Assembly (NCBI GenBank): GCA_030847615.1
Contig: JAUMIR010000003.1
Coordinates: 29,014,501 to 29,078,500 of the forward strand
Direction: 5' to 3'
DNA from: Gambelia wislizenii
Taxonomy: Eukaryota; Chordata; Lepidosauria; Squamata; Crotaphytidae
DNA length: 64,000 nucleotides
Positions within the stretch are counted from its first letter, which is position 1. Each line of letters starts with the position of its first letter. The notes beneath the pieces were generated by a model that saw only the letters and a program-made list of their open reading frames with translations, searched no databases and was not told the origin of the DNA. A program made the position numbers and the translations under genes. Positions 63,648 through 64,000 of the stretch are shown one piece after another.

Positions 63648-64000
63648 CATAAAATCCAAAAGTAGGGTCTTATAAATGACCAAGAAAATTATTTAAGATA
63701 TAAAAACTGTTTCACACCATAAGTTGAGCATTCTTAGGCTCTAAGTTGATGGGCATGTCACTGGTTTTTGTCCTTCTGTGGTGATGTTTGCTCTCACTCC
63801 CAGTGAAGACTTAGCCCTGCCTGTTCCTTCCGTGTTCACTAGGGACTTTATCAGATGCACTACATATGGCATTATAACGATGTCACATAAACAAGAAAGG
63901 GTGTGCATACCACACAATGACGCACTTTCATGTTTATGTCCTATCAATAAGCCAATATATTTAATGACAAGCTGTCATTAGGCTGGCTGTGCTGCTTTTT
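63648..64000. other. Non-coding stretch, nothing recognised
   Basis: No gene or repeat is recognised up to the end of the window. Confidence 0.4.

Overview
The window looks like intergenic DNA of a squamate reptile, probably a lizard. The evidence is the mix of repeats. There are CR1 LINEs with an ATTCTATGAT-type 3' tail, L1 LINEs with poly-A tails and target-site duplications, RTE/BovB-like and L2-like LINEs, and a chromodomain Gypsy (Sushi-type) retrotransposon. There are also tRNA-headed SINEs ending in a GGTATAAAT(AAAT)n-type or (CAA)n tail, and many hAT-like and Tigger/pogo-like MITEs. The lineage is an inference. I see no host protein-coding exon, rRNA gene, functional tRNA gene, CRISPR array or bacterial-style operon. 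Every long open frame I could interpret belongs to a transposable element or to a simple or tandem repeat.

Layout. 0-6.5 kb: a LINE 3' end (0.6-1.3 kb), hAT-like MITE remnants, a CpG-rich composite repeat with internal duplication (3.05-4.46 kb), an AT-rich single-copy-looking stretch (5.4-6.0 kb) and a SINE fragment. 6.52-12.68 kb: a Gypsy chromovirus with both 364-bp LTRs and a 5-bp duplication CAATC. Its gag-pol is recognisable but broken by stops and frameshifts, and a SINE sits inside the integrase. 12.8-21 kb: CR1 and other LINE remnants, an isolated LINE 5'-UTR-like piece, a rearranged copy of the same LINE (18.7-19.9 kb) and an L2-like 3' end. 21-34.5 kb: hAT-like and Tigger-like MITEs, SINEs, an RTE-SINE-CR1 cluster (29.7-31.1 kb), and two of the three copies of a hAT-like ~0.5-0.65 kb family.

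34.5-36.1 kb: a 5'-truncated L1 with a 15-bp duplication, inserted into a Tigger-like MITE. 37.7-38.05 kb: a TA-flanked MITE with three internal hairpin units. 39.1-46.7 kb: the third hAT-like copy, microsatellites, an internally deleted CR1 that keeps only ORF1 (GDSL-type esterase), CR1 ends and another MITE. 47.3-49.5 kb: a LINE whose 5' UTR is inverted next to its endonuclease ORF. 50.0-52.5 kb: an RTE fragment with an inverted internal duplication, then a ~1.9-kb foldback element with ~500-bp arms around a tandem-repeat core. 52.57-58.38 kb: a full-length L1 on the minus strand with a 16-bp duplication, an open ORF1 and a disrupted ORF2. 58.7-64 kb: a palindromic repeat, another MITE, SINE, RTE and CR1 fragments, and a CA microsatellite.

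The genes do not form a host pathway. Each group is the machinery of one mobile element: gag-protease-RT-RNase H-integrase-chromodomain for Gypsy, ORF1 plus EN-RT for L1, endonuclease-RT-zinc finger for the APE-type LINE, and the ORF1 esterase for CR1. SINEs and MITEs would have depended on partners encoded elsewhere. Nesting gives relative ages: SINE after Gypsy, L1 after Tigger-like MITE. All coordinates of repeat boundaries without an exact TSD are by eye and approximate.
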